Positions 41,080-49,068 of a stretch of 64,000 bases of DNA are shown here, piece by piece; position 1 is the first letter of the stretch; every line of letters starts with the position of its first letter. The DNA is taken from positions 62,001-126,000 of the forward strand of contig OZ257137.1 in the NCBI GenBank assembly GCA_965279115.1, written 5' to 3'. Under the pieces are notes generated by a model. That model saw only the letters and a list, made by a program, of their open reading frames with translations, did not search any database and was not told the origin of the DNA. Source of the stretch: JAEUOS01 sp965279115. GTDB lineage: Bacteria; Pseudomonadota; Gammaproteobacteria; Burkholderiales; JAEUOS01. Made by a program: the position numbers and the translations under genes.

Positions 41080-42270
41080 ATGCAAGGCCTGTTCGGCCCG
41101 GTTGAGGGCTGGTCACTTGAGCCAGTTGTGAAATGGCTTTATCACGAGGCGCAGCATGAGCGCGATGCCGGGCGACTGATCGATGGCCTCGCCCGCCAGC
41201 TCGATCAGGCCGGCGCGGGCGTTGACCGCATAGTCCTGGTCAGTCAGACCTTGCACCCGCAGATCGTGCAATGGAGTGTCTTCTGGAACCGCCACACTGG
41301 CTTGCACCGCGGCAGCATCGGACCTGACGGGCGCGGCGCCGATTCGTATGTAGGCAGTCCGGTGCAGTTCGTCCAGGAACACCGCAAGGCCATCCGGCTG
41401 CGTGTCGATCCCGTCGCCAGCGAAGACGAACATGGCCTGTTGCGCGACCTGCGCGCCCAGCACATCACTGACTACGTCGCCCTGCCGATGCTGTTCAGCA
41501 ATGGAACGACCAACGTCCTGACATTGTCCACGGGCAACGCAACAGGCTTTACCGGCAATGATGTTGCGCGCTTCGGGGAAATGACGAACATGTTGCGTCC
41601 GCTGGTAGAAATCATCGCCATGCGGCGCACCACCCTGGGCCTGCTCGACACCTTTGTCGGCCCGCGCATCAGCGAGCGCATTTTGCAGGGGCAAGTCCGG
41701 CGCGGCGACGGTGAACGCATCGAAGCGGCATTCTGGTACTCAGACCTGCGCGGCTTCACGCATCTGAGCGAGTCCCTGCCGACCGCGGAATTGCTGGAGC
41801 TGATGAACGATTACTTCGAGAATTGCGCAGCCGCGGCGGCAGCGCGTGGTGGCGAGATCCTTCAATTCATCGGCGACGCCATATTGATCGTCTTCGAGAT
41901 ACCCAGGCCCGAAGATGCGGCCTCGGTTTGCCAGGACGCGCTCGATGCGGCGACAGACGCTTTCGCTTCCATCGCGGTGGTCAATCACCGCCGCAGGCAC
42001 CTCGGCAAAGCCGAAATTGCGTTTGGCCTCGGCCTGCATGTAGGGTCGGTGACGCACGCGAACGTCGGCTCACCGAACCGCCTGGCTTTCAATGTCGTCG
42101 GGCCGGCCGTCAATCTGACCGCGCGCATCCAGGCCATGACCAAGGAACTCGGGGAGCCCATGTTGCTGTCGCGAAGGTTCGCGTCTTTCGTCGGTTGTTC
42201 GCTCAAGAGCATGGGCAAATCCACCATGCGAGGTCTGGCAGCGGAAGAAGAGCTTTTCGCGCCTGCTTAG
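41080..42270 (+). CDS. Adenylate/guanylate cyclase domain protein
   Basis: A 396-residue class III cyclase. The N-terminal half (about 30-190) looks like a GAF-type sensory region (VQEHRKAIRLRVDP, LPMLFSNGTTNVLTLST). The catalytic domain (about 205-390) has metal-binding Asp222 in FWYSDLRGFTHLSE and Asp266 in FIGDAILIVF, with the substrate-binding FNVVGPAVNLTARIQ near 345. Both metal aspartates are present, so it should be active. ATG 41080 is preceded by GAGGAG. It probably makes cAMP in response to an unknown small ligand or redox state. Confidence 0.9.
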   Translation: MQGLFGPVEGWSLEPVVKWLYHEAQHERDAGRLIDGLARQLDQAGAGVDRIVLVSQTLHPQIVQWSVFWNRHTGLHRGSIGPDGRGADSYVGSPVQFVQEHRKAIRLRVDPVASEDEHGLLRDLRAQHITDYVALPMLFSNGTTNVLTLSTGNATGFTGNDVARFGEMTNMLRPLVEIIAMRRTTLGLLDTFVGPRISERILQGQVRRGDGERIEAAFWYSDLRGFTHLSESLPTAELLELMNDYFENCAAAAAARGGEILQFIGDAILIVFEIPRPEDAASVCQDALDAATDAFASIAVVNHRRRHLGKAEIAFGLGLHVGSVTHANVGSPNRLAFNVVGPAVNLTARIQAMTKELGEPMLLSRRFASFVGCSLKSMGKSTMRGLAAEEELFAPA

Positions 42271-42286
42271 GCCACAAGTCAACCCT

Positions 42287-42661
42287 CTATGACACCTCGC
42301 TTGCCTGCATCCTGGCCAGTTCGTATCCCGCCCCTATCGGCGCCACTACCGAGATGAAGGTCAGGGGTTCGGCACCATCATTGATCACACCGTGCACCTG
42401 GCCGGCATTGGCCACCGCCACATCCCCCGCCGCCACTTCATGCGTATCGCCGCTCGTGCTTGAGATGTAACGCCCACGCCCTGACAGAATGGTCCAGACA
42501 TCCCGGCCAGCCGGATGCACATGCGGCGCTATGGTCTGGCCGGGCGCAACATGCCAGGCCACCACCACCGCATCGGCGGCTTCGGTGACCACCGAGCGAA
42601 TCGGATCACCGCTGGAAGGCTGAAAGTATTCACGGCTGGGATAGACACGTTGCTCACTCAT
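42287..42661 (-). CDS. Cupin domain protein
   Basis: A 124-residue single-domain cupin. Metal-ligand motifs are visible: PHVHPAGRDVWTILSGRG (H, H, then E replaced by D) and the second half ending AGQVHGVINDG with the C-terminal His. Its small size and metal site are those of a stand-alone cupin enzyme or ligand-binding protein. It converges on the cyclase gene, with 16 bases between the stops. Substrate not determined. Confidence 0.88.
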   Translation of the reverse strand: MSEQRVYPSREYFQPSSGDPIRSVVTEAADAVVVAWHVAPGQTIAPHVHPAGRDVWTILSGRGRYISSTSGDTHEVAAGDVAVANAGQVHGVINDGAEPLTFISVVAPIGAGYELARMQASEVS

Positions 42662-42743
42662 GGGTAGCACCTGCGTGGAAAGTGGGGAGAGCCTTTGTCC
42701 ATGCAATTTCGGTACCTGATATCGAGTTTGGACGACAGGCAGC

Positions 42744-42795
42744 AAAAAAGGCGGCCGCGAGATCCGCTTGCAGGGAGCATGCGATCAACGCGGCC
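42744..42795 (-). terminator. Rho-independent terminator after the mrpX-like gene
   Basis: Read on the minus strand, GGCCGCG (42795-42789) pairs with CGCGGCC (42759-42753) over a 29-base loop, followed by GCC and six T residues. It would end the yedY1-mrpX transcript after the TAG at 42853. Confidence 0.55.
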
Positions 42796-42852
42796 GAAAG
42801 AGAGGGTCCTGCAAGTGCTGCTTGCTACGGGTACTGCTTGCTGCGGCTACTG

Positions 42853-43059
42853 CTACTTCTTCATGCCATCCTTGGCCATGGCGTCCTTCTTCATTTCGTC
42901 CTTTTTCATGCCATCCTTGGCCATGCCGTCCTTCTTCATGCCGTCCTTGGCCATGGCATCCTTTTTCATGCCGTCTTTCTTCATGTCGTCGGCGGCGATA
43001 GCGGAGCCGGCGGCCATAGCGAAAACGGCTGACATCATTGCTGCGAGAAGCTTGTTCAT
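42853..43059 (-). CDS. mrpX: Methionine-rich MxKDx pentapeptide repeat protein, MrpX-like
   Basis: A 68-residue exported protein: signal peptide MNKLLAAMMSAVFAMAAGSA ending in IAADD, then about nine five-residue units of type MKKDG/MAKDG (Met, Lys, Asp). Such peptides belong to the MxKDx repeat family. In Azospira suillum the methionine-rich periplasmic peptide MrpX scavenges hypochlorite and is repaired by YedY1, a methionine sulfoxide reductase encoded beside it; the same neighbour is found here 85 bases upstream. This one is Lys/Asp-rich as well as Met-rich. Two Met residues occur per ten, ideal for sacrificial oxidation. Confidence 0.85.
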   Translation of the reverse strand: MNKLLAAMMSAVFAMAAGSAIAADDMKKDGMKKDAMAKDGMKKDGMAKDGMKKDEMKKDAMAKDGMKK

Positions 43060-43143
43060 GTGATCTCCATCGTGTTGGTGCTGCGTGAATGAACGCGCCT
43101 GGCCAATGCTGGTTGCGCGCGCCTCAAGTTTCGGTTGAGCCTT

Positions 43144-43926
43144 TCAGCTCCCCCCGAACCAGTTGTACCCCTGGTCTTCCCAGTAACCGCCGGGGTGGTC
43201 GTTGGTGACGAAAATCGCCTGGATGTGTTTCGGATTCTTGTAGCCCAGCTTGGTGGGCATGCGCAGTTTCATCGGGTAGCCGTACTTCGCAGGCAGCGTC
43301 TGGCCGTCGTAGGTCAGCGTCAGCTGCGTCTGCGCGTGCAGCGCGGTGGGCATGTCGATGGAGGTGTAGTAGTCGTCCGAGCACTTGAACCCGACATACT
43401 TCGCCGTGGTATCCGCGCCGACACGCTTCAGGAATTCCGCGAACGGCACGCCCCCCCACTTGCCGATGGCGCTCCAGCCTTCCACGCAGATGTGACGGGT
43501 GGTCTGGCTGACCTGCGGCAAGGCGCCCAGTTGCTCCAGTGTCCAGGACGCCTTGTTGGTCACCATGCCGCCCACTTCAAGCTTGAAACTCGCGCCATCG
43601 ACCTGCCTGACCTCGCTCTCGCCATAAAAAGCGTTGAACGGGAAGGGCCGGGTGATCATCGAATCCGGATAGGTCGGCGCCATGTTGTCGGGGTTGAAGA
43701 TCGCCGCCTGCACGCCGTCGTTGAAGCGCGATACGGTCGTCAGCACCTTCTGCACCGATTCGTCATCGGTGATGGCGCAGCCGGTCAACATGGACAAGCC
43801 ACCGAGCGTCAGCCCGCGGCGCAGGAACAGGCGGCGCGTGGGCGAAGCCATTTCCTTCAAGGCGTCCTTGACGATGGCTTCCGACCTGGGGTCCGGGCCG
43901 CGACGGATTGAAAACAGTTTGGTCAT
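43144..43926 (-). CDS. Sulfite-oxidase-family molybdoenzyme, YedY1/MsrP-like methionine sulfoxide reductase
   Basis: A 260-residue periplasmic molybdopterin enzyme. The N-terminus carries a Tat signal (SPTRRLFLRRGLTLGG) with an overlapping lipobox (LTGC, C50). The Mo-coordinating Cys is C147 in RHICVEGWSAIGKWGGV, a strong YedY-type signature; the C-terminus is typical (KLGYKNPKHIQAI, PGGYWEDQGYNWFGG). It is paired with a cytochrome b561 gene (as YedY with YedZ), though the membrane anchor differs. Its position beside mrpX argues for periplasmic methionine sulfoxide repair. Confidence 0.9.
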   Translation of the reverse strand: MTKLFSIRRGPDPRSEAIVKDALKEMASPTRRLFLRRGLTLGGLSMLTGCAITDDESVQKVLTTVSRFNDGVQAAIFNPDNMAPTYPDSMITRPFPFNAFYGESEVRQVDGASFKLEVGGMVTNKASWTLEQLGALPQVSQTTRHICVEGWSAIGKWGGVPFAEFLKRVGADTTAKYVGFKCSDDYYTSIDMPTALHAQTQLTLTYDGQTLPAKYGYPMKLRMPTKLGYKNPKHIQAIFVTNDHPGGYWEDQGYNWFGGS

Positions 43927-43951
43927 GATTTGATCTCCCGATTATTTTCGG

Positions 43952-44545
43952 TCAGCGGCCGCGGACCATGGCCAGGAAGGTGCGTGGCACCAGTGCAACC
44001 ATCACGATATGCACGGCGACAAAACCCACCAGCGAGGCCATGGCCACAAAGTGCACCCGGCGGGCGAATTCATAACCGCCGATAAGTTCGCGCAGGATCG
44101 GAAACTGCACGTTCTTCCACAACACCAGGCCGGACCACACCAACACAACGATATCGGCCCAGACAAACAGATAGGCCGCCTTTTGCACCGCGTTGTACTT
44201 CGAGAGGTCGGCATGCGCCAACTTGCCCTTGGCAGCGGCGAGAAAGTCCTGCAGGAAGAGTTTCGGCGTCAGCGGCCAGAACTTGCGCCAGGCACGACCG
44301 GTGGCGAAATTCAGCGCCAGATAGATCGCACCGTTGATGGCCAGCACCCACATGGCCGCGAAATGCCACTGCACGCCCCCTGCCAGCCACCCGCCCAGGG
44401 TGATTTCGTTGGGAATTCGGAAATCGAAAAACGGCGCGGCGTTGTAGATGCGCCAGCCGCTGGTGACCAGTATCACCACCGCGATGGCATTCACCCAGTG
44501 CGCGATGCGCAGCCACCCCGGATGGACGATGTTCGAATCACTCAT
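43952..44545 (-). CDS. Cytochrome b561-type membrane electron donor, YedZ1-like
   Basis: A 197-residue membrane protein with four or five helices (AHWVNAIAVVILVTSGW, HFAAMWVLAINGAIYLAL, AYLFVWADIVVLVWSGLVLW, VHFVAMASLVGFVAVHIVMV) and the His residues expected to bind two b-type haems (H16, H58, and H161 and H175 by my count). It would pass electrons from the quinone pool to the periplasmic YedY1-like enzyme encoded next. It resembles the YedZ1 cytochromes of the Azospira reactive-chlorine regulon. Confidence 0.9.
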   Translation of the reverse strand: MSDSNIVHPGWLRIAHWVNAIAVVILVTSGWRIYNAAPFFDFRIPNEITLGGWLAGGVQWHFAAMWVLAINGAIYLALNFATGRAWRKFWPLTPKLFLQDFLAAAKGKLAHADLSKYNAVQKAAYLFVWADIVVLVWSGLVLWKNVQFPILRELIGGYEFARRVHFVAMASLVGFVAVHIVMVALVPRTFLAMVRGR

Positions 44546-44572
44546 GTTCAGGCTTCCCCTTGTTGTTTCAGT

Positions 44573-45355
44573 TCATGCGGCGCGGCAGGCGCCGGTGCTT
44601 ACCGCCTGCAGCACCTCCCCGGTGCGGGCGTTCTGCACGAAGGCGACGACGTTGACGCCCTTGCCGGCTTGTTCCGCGGACACACCCACCGCCTGCGCGA
44701 GTTGCGCGCCACCTTCCTTGAGCAACACCGGCTTGAGCCAATGGCGCACCACATGGTCATGCGGCAGAGTCGCGCCGCGGTTTTCCCCGGCCTTGACATG
44801 GGTGGACAACCCGCTCTCGGTCACCGCCGTGTGGAGCGTGAGCGGCGCGGCGGCAGCGGCGTCGGTCGCGTTGACGCGGATTTCCAGATTGCCGTCACCA
44901 CGGTGGGTGGCTTCAAGACGAATCCTTGCGGCTGCGGGTTTCTGCGAACCGGCGCGGATCGCCGCGCCTACCTGCGAGCGGTCGCGGATTTCCTGTCCAC
45001 TCACAAAAAAGTGCGGCGTATACAGAGTGCGGCTGCCGTTCACCCCGATCAGCCAGCGCTGCCGCTCGGTGAACTCGGCACGCGCGAACGGGTCCTTCCA
45101 GCCGATGTAGTCCCAGAAGTTCACATGCAGGGCCAATGCCACCACATTGGTATTGGCCGGTGCGCCGATCAGGCTCAGTTGCTTGTCCGCCGGCGGGCAA
45201 CTCGAACAGCCCTCCGAGGTGTACAACTCGACCAGGGCCGCCCGCTGCGGCCCGCTAGTCACCACGCAGCTTGCGGGCTGCGCGGCGACACCTGCCGCAA
45301 GCCCAAGCGCGGCGATAGTTGCGCCAGCGCGTGCGAGAATGAATCCGGGATCCAT
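44573..45355 (-). CDS. DUF1223 (thioredoxin-fold) exported protein
   Basis: A 260-residue secreted protein; signal peptide MDPGFILARAGATIAALGLA, cleaved near AAQ. A conserved CSSCPPAD motif follows (about 50-57), preceded by LVELYTSEG, characteristic of DUF1223, a thioredoxin-like family often encoded with redox stress genes. A long beta-rich C-terminal part includes the HLTVV-like and GKGVNVVAFVQNA regions. It is the first minus-strand gene divergent from the ECF sigma gene, 118 bases away. An oxidoreductase role in the periplasm is inferred. Confidence 0.9.
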   Translation of the reverse strand: MDPGFILARAGATIAALGLAAGVAAQPASCVVTSGPQRAALVELYTSEGCSSCPPADKQLSLIGAPANTNVVALALHVNFWDYIGWKDPFARAEFTERQRWLIGVNGSRTLYTPHFFVSGQEIRDRSQVGAAIRAGSQKPAAARIRLEATHRGDGNLEIRVNATDAAAAAPLTLHTAVTESGLSTHVKAGENRGATLPHDHVVRHWLKPVLLKEGGAQLAQAVGVSAEQAGKGVNVVAFVQNARTGEVLQAVSTGACRAA

Positions 45356-45401
45356 GTTGCGTCCGTACAAGGGGATACGAGCGTTGGTAGGCGCAGCGCC
45401 C

Positions 45402-45412
45402 GATTCCTTACA
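45402..45412 (-). promoter_or_regulatory. Possible ECF -35 element upstream of DUF1223
   Basis: On the minus strand the sequence TGTAAGGAATC lies 47 bases before the DUF1223 start and resembles the GGAAT-type -35 element of ECF promoters. The expected -10 (CGT-type) at 16-17 bases is not clear: CGTATC occurs at a spacing of about 22. The call is tentative. Confidence 0.3.
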
Positions 45413-45473
45413 ACCCACCCACAAAATTCCCGAGCCCTCGAGCGGATTCAGGCCGTACCCGCAACCAAAGCCG

Positions 45474-46043
45474 ATGACAACCCCTACCCCATCATTTGAA
45501 CTGCAGGTTGCGGACCACCGCGACTACCTGCTGCGCTTCGCCCGCCTGCAACTGCGCAACGACGCCTGGGCCGAGGACTGCGTGTCCGAGACCATGCTTG
45601 CCGCGCTGGCCAAGCCGCAGTCGTTTGGCAACCGGTCGCAACTCAAGACCTGGCTGGTGGGCATCCTCAAGCACAAGGTGCTCGATACCCTGCGCAGCCG
45701 CGCGCGCGAAGCCATGCTTGACGGCGAAATCGGCGACGGCAGCGAGGAACTCGACGCCCTGACATTCAAGGCCGACGGGCATTTCGCCAGCGCCCCGTCG
45801 GAATGGGGCAATCCGGAGCAGAACCTTGGCAGCCGTCAGTTCATCGCCATTCTCGAAGCCTGCCTTGAGAAACTGCCCGGCACGCTGGGGCGCATTTTCC
45901 TGATGCGCGAGTGGCTGGAACTGACCACCGACGAGATTTGTAAGGAAACCGGCATCACCGCGACCAACCTGTTCGTACAACTGCATCGTGCAAGACTGCG
46001 CCTGCGCGAATGCCTCGACATCAACTGGCTGCAACCGGCCTGA
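45474..46043 (+). CDS. ECF RNA polymerase sigma factor
   Basis: A 189-residue sigma-70-family factor. Region 2 reads YLLRFARLQLRNDAWAEDCVSETMLAAL (about 17-45) and NRSQLKTWLVGILKHKVLDTLRSRARE (about 54-80). Region 4 (about 125-185) ends EICKETGITATNLFVQLHRARLRLRECL, the recognition helix. ATG 45474 is used. A 64-residue zinc-finger gene starts 14 bases downstream and is the likely anti-sigma factor. By analogy with Azospira SigF it should drive the yedY1-yedZ1-mrpX-DUF1223 genes in response to hypochlorite; not proven here. Confidence 0.93.
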   Translation: MTTPTPSFELQVADHRDYLLRFARLQLRNDAWAEDCVSETMLAALAKPQSFGNRSQLKTWLVGILKHKVLDTLRSRAREAMLDGEIGDGSEELDALTFKADGHFASAPSEWGNPEQNLGSRQFIAILEACLEKLPGTLGRIFLMREWLELTTDEICKETGITATNLFVQLHRARLRLRECLDINWLQPA

Positions 46044-46057
46044 TTGCCCGACCACGC

Positions 46058-46252
46058 ATGTTTTTTCGCCGCTCCTGCAAGCAAACCGCCGCGCTGCTGA
46101 TCGCGCGCGAGGACCGCGCACTTTCCTTCGGTGACCGCGTCGCAGTGCGCCTGCACCTGGCCGCCTGCAACACCTGCCCGGTGTTCGAGCGGCAGGTGCT
46201 CACCATGCGAGAGGCGCTGGCGCGCTGGCGCAAGGGCGATCCGGAGGATTAG
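46058..46252 (+). CDS. Small zinc-finger (zf-HC2-like) anti-sigma factor candidate
   Basis: A 64-residue soluble protein. A HxxxCxxC zinc motif is visible in HLAACNTC (His then two Cys), preceded by a helical region and followed by FERQVLTMREALARW. This resembles the N-terminal ZAS domain of anti-sigma factors without a membrane segment. Because it is cytosolic, it could sense oxidants through its zinc-binding thiols and release the sigma factor. The NrsF anti-sigma of Azospira is a different, membrane-bound family, so the signalling may differ. Confidence 0.75.
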   Translation: MFFRRSCKQTAALLIAREDRALSFGDRVAVRLHLAACNTCPVFERQVLTMREALARWRKGDPED

Positions 46253-46294
46253 GACGGGCGCACCTTCAGGGCGCCGGCCATCCTGGAAGCGGAC

Positions 46295-46711
46295 TCAACC
46301 GCGCGGCGGGCCGCCGTCGGTCAGGCTCTCACCGTAGATCATGCGCGCCACATGGGCGCGAAAGGCCGCGCGTTCACACAGCGGGCAGGGTCGTGAACTG
46401 GAGACCAGCACGCAACCCGACAGGTCCTGGGTGCCCAGGCGCTCCTGCGCCAGACGCAGGGCCTCGCGCTCGGCATGCGCGTCGATGTTCGCGGCCGCGA
46501 CCACACGGCTCGGGCTTTCCGCAATGATCGCCCGGTCTTTCACCACCACGGCGCCGTAAGGCTGGTCGCCGGCGGCTTCGGCCTGGCGACGCATTTCGAA
46601 CGCACGCGCCATGAAGGCGCGCCAGAGCTCACCGGCCTGCGCATGAACGCGCCCCGCCCAGGCAGGAAAAAGGATTGAAGCAATCGCCGTTGCAATGAAC
46701 TTGCGCCGCAT
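46295..46711 (-). CDS. Nucleoside/cytidine deaminase with Tat-like signal peptide
   Basis: A 138-residue zinc deaminase of the CDA/TadA fold. Active-site motifs are H-A-E in DAHAEREAL (about 78-82), and PCPLC (two zinc Cys, about 108-112). In contrast to most members it begins with an exported-looking sequence MRRKFIATAIASILFPAWAG, with RRKF resembling a twin-arginine signal and cleavage near VHAQ. Periplasmic deaminases of this group are rare; a guanine or cytidine deaminase-like activity in the periplasm is possible. ATG 46711 is used, with a TTG three bases upstream as the alternative. Confidence 0.82.
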   Translation of the reverse strand: MRRKFIATAIASILFPAWAGRVHAQAGELWRAFMARAFEMRRQAEAAGDQPYGAVVVKDRAIIAESPSRVVAAANIDAHAEREALRLAQERLGTQDLSGCVLVSSSRPCPLCERAAFRAHVARMIYGESLTDGGPPRG

Positions 46712-46804
46712 CAAACGCCCTCCTTCCTCCGGATGACGGGATTATGCGCCCAAGCCCGCGGTCGGGCAGGACCGTCCGCAGTGCAGCGCAGGGGGCGCCG
46801 GCGC

Positions 46805-47203
46805 CTAAACCCGGGGATCCCCGCGCAGGTTGTCGACCTTCACGAAGTAGTGCCGCGCGTAGGCCAGCAACTGGCCGTCCGAAGGATGGTCGATGGACTC
46901 GATGCCCACCACCTTCTCGGCCACCGCCGCGTCGTGCTTTTGCATGTGCTTCATCAGGCCGAGCTTGGCGCCGGACGGTCCGACGATCAGGATCTCCTTG
47001 GCATCGGCCACCGCATGCGCCACCTCGTGGTAGTACTTCTGGTCTTCGGCGGCATGGCCGGAGCCCACGGCGCCTTTCTTGTGGTGCTGGTGCTGATGGG
47101 ACGAACGGGCGCGGACCTTTTCGGATTCCGCAGCCTCGTCGTTGAAGTGCAGGACATGGGCTTCGCTGTGGTCAAGCCATACGACCGCGTGGCTGAAAGG
47201 CAT
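46805..47203 (-). CDS. Translational machinery protein (eRF1-domain-like)
   Basis: A 132-residue protein, recognised by MPFSHAVVWLDHSEAHVLHFN, RSSHQHQHHKKGAVGSGHAAEDQKYYHEV and ILIVGPSGAKLGLMKH. The His-rich loop (HQHQHHKK) is a known feature of this family, which looks like an archaeal/eukaryotic release-factor domain 3 fold. Cellular function is unclear. ATG 47203 is chosen because the family starts there. Confidence 0.75.
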   Translation of the reverse strand: MPFSHAVVWLDHSEAHVLHFNDEAAESEKVRARSSHQHQHHKKGAVGSGHAAEDQKYYHEVAHAVADAKEILIVGPSGAKLGLMKHMQKHDAAVAEKVVGIESIDHPSDGQLLAYARHYFVKVDNLRGDPRV

Positions 47204-47329
47204 GGAGTTCTCCGGTGATTGAATGGAATGCCGCCGGACCGCATCACGCGGTTGGCTCTTGCATGCCCCCAATTTACGTTTGTGCCAGGCGCCCGGCTTG
47301 ACGCCGATCAAACAAGCGTCGCGCGGCGG

Positions 47330-48082
47330 TCAATCGCCCAGGAAGGCGATGATCTCGCGCGCCACGGCTTCCGGCTGCTCGATGAACAGCATGTGCGGCG
47401 CGCCGGCCACCACCCTGAATTGCGCACCGGGCACCGCGTCGGCGATCATCTTCACGATGTGCGGCGGGGAGGACTTGTCGAGTTCGCCGGCGATGCACAG
47501 GGTAGGAACCGATACCCGCGGCAGGTCCGGCAACGTGTCGATCGCGGCGATCGACTTCCAGCCCTGCGCCCAGCCGCGCGGGTCGCGCTCGCGCAGGTAT
47601 TTCTCCGCAGCATCCGCCGCGCCGGATGCGCGAAAGGCCGGCGTGAACCAGCGGTCCATCGCGGCATCGAGCACCGAGTCCATGCCGTGATCAAGGGCAT
47701 CGGTACCGCGCGCCGCGGCGACGACGCGCCCTTCCGGTGTTTGCGTGCACGGGCCGGCGCAGGGAATCAGGGCCGAAACATCGCCCGCATGGCGTAGCGC
47801 GAGGGTTTGCGCCACCATGCCGCCGAAGGAGAAGCCCACCACCGCGCACGGGCCGAACCCGGTGTGCGCGAGGGTGTCATGGACGTCATCGGCGAAGTCA
47901 CCCAGGTCCTGGGCCAAAGGCATCAAGGGTGAACCACCGTGGCCGCGCAGGTCCATGCGCATCACCCGGTAATGCCGCGCGAGCAGCGCGGCCAGCGGCG
48001 CGAGGAAAGTCAGGTCGATGCCGACCGGGTGCAGCAGTAGCACCCGCCGGCCGGCCCCTTCGATCACATGGTTGAGGATCAT
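47330..48082 (-). CDS. Alpha/beta hydrolase (3-oxoadipate enol-lactonase-like)
   Basis: A 250-residue alpha/beta hydrolase. The nucleophile elbow is GFSFGGMVAQ (about 91-100, Ser93), the oxyanion and start segment LLLHPVGIDL, and the catalytic His in VVAGAPHMLFIEQP near the C-terminus. The overall pattern resembles PcaD/3-oxoadipate enol-lactonase and 2-succinyl-type hydrolases. It overlaps the quinone oxidoreductase gene by four bases and is the last gene of the ABC-importer operon, so it probably hydrolyses a lactone or ester intermediate of the imported substrate. Confidence 0.85.
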   Translation of the reverse strand: MILNHVIEGAGRRVLLLHPVGIDLTFLAPLAALLARHYRVMRMDLRGHGGSPLMPLAQDLGDFADDVHDTLAHTGFGPCAVVGFSFGGMVAQTLALRHAGDVSALIPCAGPCTQTPEGRVVAAARGTDALDHGMDSVLDAAMDRWFTPAFRASGAADAAEKYLRERDPRGWAQGWKSIAAIDTLPDLPRVSVPTLCIAGELDKSSPPHIVKMIADAVPGAQFRVVAGAPHMLFIEQPEAVAREIIAFLGD

Positions 48083-49065
48083 GGCACCAGGATGGAACTG
48101 CCGGATGTCATGCGCGCCTCGAGTGCGCGATGCGCGCGCGCGGCCTCGGCCAGCGGGTAGCGCTGCTTGATGTCGATCTTCACCGAGCCGTTGGCCACCG
48201 CCTCGAACAACTCGCCCGCGCGCATCAGCAACTCTTCGCGGTCGGCAATGTAATCGGCAAGGCCGGCGCTGGTCACAAACAGCGAGCCCTGGCGGTTGAG
48301 CCGGAACATCTCGATCGGCGGTACCACGCCGGAGGCACTGCCATAGGAAACGGCCATGCCGCGCCGGCGCAGGCAGGCCAGCGAACTTTCGAACGTGCTG
48401 GCACCAACACCGTCGTACACCACCGGCAGGCCGGCGCCTCCGGTGATTTCACGCACCCGCGCGACCACGTCCTCGCGGGTGTAGACGATCGGATGGTCGC
48501 AACCGTTCTGCCGCGCCAGTTGCGCCTTCTCGTCGGTGCTGACCGTGCCGATCACCCTGACCCCGAGGCTCTTCGCCCACTGGCACATGATCAGCCCCAC
48601 GCCGCCGGCGGCGGCATGGATCAGGATGGTTTCGCCGGCACTGATGCGATAGGTGCTGCGGATCAGGTAGTGCGCCGTCAGGCCCTTGAGGATGAGCGCC
48701 GCGCCGATCTCGTCGGAAATGCCGTCTGGCAGCTTCACCAGTCGCGTGGTGGGCATGACGGTGGCCTGCGCGTAACTGCGCGGCTTTTCCGAGGCATAGG
48801 CGACTCGGTCGCCGACGGCGAGGCCGGCATCGACGCCGGGGCCGAGCTCCTCGATCACCCCCGCGCCTTCCATGCCGATCACATGCGGCAGGCCGGCCAG
48901 CGGGTAGCGGCCGGTGCGGTGATGCACATCCGTGAAATTGAGCCCGATGGCGGTATGACGCACGCGCGCCTCGCCGCGCCCCGGGCGGCCGACCTCGACC
49001 GCCTCATAGCGCAATTCTTCCGGTCCGCCGTGGCGGTGCACGCGGATGGCATGGACTTCACTCAT
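48079..49065 (-). CDS. Zinc-independent quinone oxidoreductase (NADPH-dependent)
   Basis: A 328-residue MDR-superfamily reductase of the Qor type. Landmarks: HRTGRYPLAGLPHVIGMEGAG, then the NADPH-binding AAAGGVGLIMCQWA (about 152-165). Zinc-binding Cys residues of alcohol dehydrogenases are absent, as in quinone oxidoreductases. It ends in the four-base overlap with the hydrolase gene and begins three bases after the dehydrogenase gene, so it belongs to the same operon. Confidence 0.93.
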   Translation of the reverse strand: MSEVHAIRVHRHGGPEELRYEAVEVGRPGRGEARVRHTAIGLNFTDVHHRTGRYPLAGLPHVIGMEGAGVIEELGPGVDAGLAVGDRVAYASEKPRSYAQATVMPTTRLVKLPDGISDEIGAALILKGLTAHYLIRSTYRISAGETILIHAAAGGVGLIMCQWAKSLGVRVIGTVSTDEKAQLARQNGCDHPIVYTREDVVARVREITGGAGLPVVYDGVGASTFESSLACLRRRGMAVSYGSASGVVPPIEMFRLNRQGSLFVTSAGLADYIADREELLMRAGELFEAVANGSVKIDIKQRYPLAEAARAHRALEARMTSGSSILVP

Positions 49066-49068
49066 GTG

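Noticed and set aside
42853..43059. Simple repeat or low-complexity artefact instead of a gene at the MxKDx region
   Set aside because: A good signal peptide, a ribosome-binding context, and placement beside yedY1 match known MrpX-type peptides.
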